64,000 bases of DNA from Prochlorococcus marinus str. MIT 9107 (GTDB lineage Bacteria; Cyanobacteriota; Cyanobacteriia; PCC-6307; Cyanobiaceae): positions 1 through 64,000 of the forward strand of contig NZ_JNAI01000001.1 in assembly GCF_000759855.1 (NCBI RefSeq), given 5' to 3'. Both the position numbers and the translations under genes were made by a program. The notes beneath the pieces were generated by a model that was not told the DNA's origin, did no database searches, and worked only from the letters and a program-made list of their open reading frames with translations. Shown here one piece after another: positions 59,779-64,000 of the stretch (position 1 is the stretch's first letter; every line of letters starts with the position of its first letter).

Positions 59779-60780
59779 ATGCCAATACAAATATTATGGG
59801 GCAATGATTTAAATGCACAAAATACATTTATCCAAGAATTAATTGAAAAAGAAGTATCCAAAGAATGGAAAGAAATAAACGTAACTAATTTAAATGGAGA
59901 TGATGATGAGCAAGTAAATAAAGCTTTTGATGAAATTCTTACACCGCCTTTTGGAGACGGATACAGAATTGTTACTTTAAAAAATAATCCAATTTTTACT
60001 ACAAAAAATGAGTTTTTAAGAATTAAATTTGAAAAAATTCATGGCAATATTCCTACAAAAACTTATTTGATTTTACAAAATACAAAAAAACCTGACTCAA
60101 GGCTTAAGAGTACTAAATTCTTACAAAAACTTATCAAAAATAATTTAGCCAAAGAAAAATCATTTTTATTACCAGAAATTTGGGACTATGAAGGACGCAA
60201 AAGATTTTTAGAAGATGCAGCAAATGCAATGCATATCAAAATTGATAAAAACGCAGTCGAATTAATTATTGATTCTGTTGGAAATGATAGCTTTAAATTG
60301 AAAAATGAATTAGCTAAAGCAAAAACATATCTTTCTGCATTAGCAAGTGATTCGAATTCACAACTTTTTCTAAAAAGTATTGATGTAAAAAAAATATTTA
60401 GTGATCATCAATCCAACATTTTCAAAATCATTGATCTTCTCTTACAAAAAAATATTAATGAAAGCCTTATTGAAATAAATTATTCCTTACAGAAAGGAGA
60501 ACCTGCTTTAAAACTAAATGCAGGTTTAATTAGTCAAATAAGAATTCATACCATTATAAAATTAGCAATTAATTCAGGAAGCGATAATTCAGAAAAGATT
60601 TGTAATCTTGCAGGTATTTCCAATCCAAAAAGAATTTTTTTTATTCGAAAAAAAGTAAAAAATATATCGCAAGAATATTTAATTAATTTACTTAGTAAAT
60701 TATTAGATATTGAATCATTACTAAAACAAGGTAATAATCCTATAAATGTTTTTACCGAGAATTTAATTAATTTAAGTTAA
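59779..60780 (+). CDS. holA: DNA polymerase III subunit delta
   Basis: A clamp-loader subunit that opens the beta sliding clamp. 333 aa. The assignment rests on the N-terminal pattern MPIQILWGNDLNAQ, the GYRIVTLKN segment near 64-72, the central LILQNTKKPDSRLKSTKFLQ and the C-terminal helical collar. Sequence identity to E. coli delta is low in this family, so the call depends on the cyanobacterial pattern. It is followed by lysC after 39 nt. Confidence 0.85.
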   Translation: MPIQILWGNDLNAQNTFIQELIEKEVSKEWKEINVTNLNGDDDEQVNKAFDEILTPPFGDGYRIVTLKNNPIFTTKNEFLRIKFEKIHGNIPTKTYLILQNTKKPDSRLKSTKFLQKLIKNNLAKEKSFLLPEIWDYEGRKRFLEDAANAMHIKIDKNAVELIIDSVGNDSFKLKNELAKAKTYLSALASDSNSQLFLKSIDVKKIFSDHQSNIFKIIDLLLQKNINESLIEINYSLQKGEPALKLNAGLISQIRIHTIIKLAINSGSDNSEKICNLAGISNPKRIFFIRKKVKNISQEYLINLLSKLLDIESLLKQGNNPINVFTENLINLS

Positions 60781-60819
60781 CCAAATTTTAAGTTCACGAA
60801 TTTACATTATGATTTAAAT

Positions 60820-62580
60820 ATGGCTTTACTAGTAAAAAAATTTGGCGGTACTTCTGTCGATGATATTAAAAAGCTTCAAGATATTGCAACTAGTATTTGT
60901 CAAAGTAAAGAAGCAGGAAATGAAATTGTCGTAGTTGTCTCTGCAATGGGGAAAACTACAGATGATTTAAATTGTTTAGCGGAATCAATAAGTAAAAATC
61001 CTAATCGAAGAGAATTGGATATGCTTCTCTCAACTGGAGAGCAAGTAACCATAGCTCTTCTCTCAATGGTATTAAACGAATATGGAGTACCTGCAATTTC
61101 AATGACCGGGAGCCAGGTAGGAATTATTACTGAATCTATACATGGGAAAGCAAGAATTCTAGATATTAAAACAGAAAGAATCCAAAATTATGTAAATCAA
61201 GGTTTTGTAGTTGTAGTCGCTGGATTTCAAGGAACAACATTAAGCCATACTGGATCAATGGAAATTACAACTTTGGGTAGAGGTGGTTCAGATACATCCG
61301 CAGTAGCTTTGTCAACAGCGTTAGGAGCTGAGACTTGCGAAATTTATACAGACGTTCCAGGGGTTCTTACTACTGATCCAAGAATTGTTCCTAATGCAAA
61401 ACTCTTAGATGAAATTAGTTGTGAAGAAATGCTTGAACTTGCAAGCGTAGGTGCTTCAGTTCTGCATCCAAGAGCTGTAGAAATTGCCCGCAATTATGGA
61501 ATTAAATTGTGCGTCAAATCTAGCCATAGTGACTCAAGTGGGACTTTCCTAGAAAGTCAAATCCAACCTCTCCCACTGAAAAGAGGAAGTTTAGAATTAA
61601 CAAAAACAGTAAATAGTCTTGAAGTATTAGAAAACCAAGCAGTATTCAGTCTTTCAAATATTCCTGATAGACCAGGGATTGCAGCACAAATATTTGAAAA
61701 GCTATCAGAAGCATGTATCAATGTAGATTTAATAATACAAGCGACAAATGATGGAAATAATAACGATATTACATTTACTGTAAATGAAATAGAAGTTAAA
61801 AAGACTGCAGAACAATGTGAACTTATAACTAGTCAATTAGGAGGAGAATACAATCTAAAAACAAACATGACTAAATTAAGTATTCAAGGTGCAGGCATTA
61901 TGGGTAGACCAAGTGTTTCAGCTGATTTATTTGATACTTTATCTCAAGCAAATATAAATGTCAGGTTAATAGCTACTAGTGAAATTAAGATCAGCTGCGT
62001 AATTGAAATTAATAATATCCCAAAAGCTATTAGATTTGTTGCTGAGAAATTTAAATTATCTGATACACAAATATTTGTTAATCCAATCAATGAAAAACAA
62101 GATCAACCTGAAGTAAGAGGAATTGCGTTAGATAAAAATCAAGTTCAAGTAAGTTTTCGGAAATTGCCTGATCGTCCAGGTGTTGCAGCATCGATATGCT
62201 TAGCATTAGCTGAGAATAATTTACTTTTCGATACTATCGTGCAATCTGAAAGAATTTCTTCTTTAAAAACTAAGGATATTAGTCTTACCATGAATAAGCA
62301 AGATAGAGAAAAAGCTAACTTAGTTTTTGAAGCCCTAACAAAGAAATTACCTGGTTCATACATTGAAGATGGCCCTGCAATTGCTAAAGTAAGCACTGTA
62401 GGAGCAGGAATGGCATTTAAGGTTGGAACGGCTGGAAAAATATTTAGAGCATTGGCCAACCAAAATATCAATATTGAAATGATTGCCACTAGTGAAATTA
62501 GAACTTCTTGTATTGTCCTAGAAAAAGATTGTGACAAAGCAGTTAATGCAATTCATGATCATTTCGAATTAGAGAAATAA
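60820..62580 (+). CDS. lysC: Aspartate kinase with four ACT domains
   Basis: Entry step of lysine, threonine, methionine and isoleucine synthesis. 586 aa, the long cyanobacterial form. The kinase domain starts MALLVKKFGGTSVDDIKKLQ, has the TLGRGGSDTSAVALSTALGA motif near 148-167, and ends with VLHPRAVEIARNYGIKL. The remainder holds two ACT pairs (near 265-420 and 430-580) with FSLSNIPDRPGIAAQIFEKL and VSFRKLPDRPGVAASICLAL as repeated elements. Allosteric control by lysine and threonine is expected from the family. It is convergent with uvrB, 7 nt apart. Confidence 0.95.
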   Translation: MALLVKKFGGTSVDDIKKLQDIATSICQSKEAGNEIVVVVSAMGKTTDDLNCLAESISKNPNRRELDMLLSTGEQVTIALLSMVLNEYGVPAISMTGSQVGIITESIHGKARILDIKTERIQNYVNQGFVVVVAGFQGTTLSHTGSMEITTLGRGGSDTSAVALSTALGAETCEIYTDVPGVLTTDPRIVPNAKLLDEISCEEMLELASVGASVLHPRAVEIARNYGIKLCVKSSHSDSSGTFLESQIQPLPLKRGSLELTKTVNSLEVLENQAVFSLSNIPDRPGIAAQIFEKLSEACINVDLIIQATNDGNNNDITFTVNEIEVKKTAEQCELITSQLGGEYNLKTNMTKLSIQGAGIMGRPSVSADLFDTLSQANINVRLIATSEIKISCVIEINNIPKAIRFVAEKFKLSDTQIFVNPINEKQDQPEVRGIALDKNQVQVSFRKLPDRPGVAASICLALAENNLLFDTIVQSERISSLKTKDISLTMNKQDREKANLVFEALTKKLPGSYIEDGPAIAKVSTVGAGMAFKVGTAGKIFRALANQNINIEMIATSEIRTSCIVLEKDCDKAVNAIHDHFELEK

Positions 62581-62587
62581 GTTTTCT

Positions 62588-64000
62588 TTAGTTATTTCTT
62601 GCCAATTTTTGTCTTAATTTTTTAATTCTATCTCTCAAATTTGCTGCTTCTTCAAAATTTAACTCTTTTGCCGCATCTTTCATTTTAATTTCTAACTTGT
62701 CTATTAAGTCAGGCAATTCTTCTAGCAAACACTGATTATCGCTAGCATTCAGAATTACATCAGTTTTGTTATTAACTATATTTATTAAATCTTTAGATAA
62801 ACCATTAGCATCTAATTTTCTGGAAAGTTCTAGAAAAGATAATATTGAATTTTCTATTTTTTTACCTGCAGGTTTTGGAGTAATACCATTGACCTGATTA
62901 TATTTTTTTTGAATAGTTCTTCTTCTGTCAGTTTCAGATATTGCTCTTTTCATTGAATCTGTGAAGTTATCTGCATAAAGCAAGGCAACTCCCTCAACAT
63001 GTCTTGCAGCTCTTCCTATTGTTTGAATCAATGATCTTTCTGCCCTTAAAAAACCTTCTTTATCTGCATCTAAAATAGCGACTAATGATACTTCAGGAAG
63101 ATCTAGTCCCTCTCTTAATAAATTAACTCCTACCAAAACATCATATTCGCCCATTCTAAGGTCTTGAATAATTTCAATTCTTTCAATTGAATGGATTTCA
63201 GAATGCAAATATCTAACTCTTACTTTATTTTCAGCTAAAAAATCAGTTAGATCTTCAGCCATTCTCTTTGTAAGTGTAGTGACTAGCACTCTTTGATTCT
63301 TTGCAGCTCTAATTCTTATTTCAGATAAAAGATCTTCTATTTGGCCCTCGCTAGGTCTCACATCAATTACAGGGTCTAATACCCCAGTTGGTCTTATAAC
63401 TTGCTCAATAAATTCACCATTACATTGATCTAATTCCCATTGACCGGGAGTTGCACTAATAAATAATGTCTGTTTTGATTTTTCCCAAAACTCTTCACAT
63501 TTTAAAGGTCTATTATCTGCAGCACTTGGCAATCTAAAACCATGATCTATTAACACTTTTTTTCTAGATTGATCACCATTGTACATTGCATGAAGTTGAG
63601 GGCATGTTACATGACTCTCATCGACTACCAACAACCAATCTTTAGGAAAGTAATCTATTAAACATTCTGGCGGTGAACCTTCCTCCCTACCTGATAAATG
63701 ACGAGCATAATTCTCAACTCCATTACAATAACCAACCTCTTTTAGCATTTCTAAATCATATTTTGTGCGTTGTTCAAGACGTTGAGCCTCTAATAATTTT
63801 CCTTCATATGTAAATTTATCTAGTTGAGTTTTTAATTCACTTCTAATTGCACTGATTGCACTCTCCAGTCTTTCTTTTGGAGTAACAAAATGCTTTGCTG
63901 GGTAAACGCTAACTTGTTCTAAACTTTCAATTATTTCTCCTGTAGTAGGGTCAACATATCTAATAGCCTCGACTTCATCCCCAAATAATTCGATTCTTAT
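62588..64000 (-). CDS. uvrB: UvrABC system protein B (5' part cut by window edge)
   Basis: The nucleotide-excision-repair damage verifier. The frame is open from 62588 to the right edge; the internal Met at 63748 is not the start. Visible at the edge is the reverse-complement coding for [18 protein letters not shown]. About 470 residues are present, including [20 protein letters not shown] and helicase motifs ([20 protein letters not shown] and QTIGRAARH). The C-terminal UVR domain ([20 protein letters not shown]) binds UvrC. The N-terminal Walker A lies outside the window. Confidence 0.95.
   Translation of the reverse strand: MRIELFGDEVEAIRYVDPTTGEIIESLEQVSVYPAKHFVTPKERLESAISAIRSELKTQLDKFTYEGKLLEAQRLEQRTKYDLEMLKEVGYCNGVENYARHLSGREEGSPPECLIDYFPKDWLLVVDESHVTCPQLHAMYNGDQSRKKVLIDHGFRLPSAADNRPLKCEEFWEKSKQTLFISATPGQWELDQCNGEFIEQVIRPTGVLDPVIDVRPSEGQIEDLLSEIRIRAAKNQRVLVTTLTKRMAEDLTDFLAENKVRVRYLHSEIHSIERIEIIQDLRMGEYDVLVGVNLLREGLDLPEVSLVAILDADKEGFLRAERSLIQTIGRAARHVEGVALLYADNFTDSMKRAISETDRRRTIQKKYNQVNGITPKPAGKKIENSILSFLELSRKLDANGLSKDLINIVNNKTDVILNASDNQCLLEELPDLIDKLEIKMKDAAKELNFEEAANLRDRIKKLRQKLARNN

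Overview
The window looks like chromosome of a high-light-adapted Prochlorococcus. The sequence is strongly A+T-rich and the genes are very tightly packed, with 3-50 nt gaps and many 1-40 nt overlaps. Cyanobacterial markers are present: psaC, psbZ, the panC-cmk fusion, rpaB, ndhS, a group 2 sigma factor, and the ho1-pebA-pebB bilin operon that Prochlorococcus keeps. Genus is inferred from this gene content and from recognisable protein sequences. I cannot name the strain, and no GC value or database search was computed.

Layout. Positions 1-3110 are the only accessory-looking stretch: a tandem-repeat protein, a small ORF with a decayed reading frame in front of it, a T-arm-like tRNA fragment, a 22-bp perfect palindrome at a promoter, a secreted glycine-zipper protein, and two stretches of about 550 nt with no convincing gene. 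From 3244 on it is core genome. 3244-9103 holds purM, panC-cmk, a low-molecular-weight phosphatase and the bilin operon. 9317-18797 is carbon metabolism and ion transport: icd, a four-carbon acid-sugar kinase-like gene, an aldose-epimerase-like gene, an alpha/beta hydrolase, a Na+/H+ antiporter and glgP. 18876-20884 is an RNA-processing block: tRNA-Arg(CCU), rnpB, rnc, ndhS and rimM. 20901-28594 has glmS, psaC, acpP-fabF-tkt, and thiC behind a TPP-type riboswitch. 28591-34795 has an M20 hydrolase, a TPR protein, ruvB, smpB, lysS and rpaB. 34976-45894 has mreBCD, ssb, ahcY, tsaE, a sugar kinase, a second alpha/beta hydrolase, a sigma factor, mgtE and paired crcB genes. 45891-64000 has gyrB, miaA-infC-GntR-cysE, secA, tRNA-Gly(GCC), ribH, psbZ, mutS, cobH, holA, lysC and the 3' part of uvrB.

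How the genes work together. Many are single-copy housekeeping genes for nucleotides, cofactors (pantothenate, thiamine, riboflavin, cobalamin-type precursor, bilins), translation (infC, lysS, miaA, tsaE, smpB, rimM), DNA repair and replication (mutS, uvrB, ruvB, gyrB, holA, ssb) and cell shape (mreBCD). Photosynthesis is represented by PsaC, PsbZ, NdhS and the redox/light regulator RpaB.

I did not find a clear new multi-gene system. The observations most worth following are the thiC riboswitch whose pyrophosphate-binding arm looks degenerate, the unusually GC-rich 5' end of infC, the 22-bp palindrome over a promoter at 1202-1223, an N-terminal clamp-binding-like motif in MutS, and the exact 102-bp repeats at the left edge.
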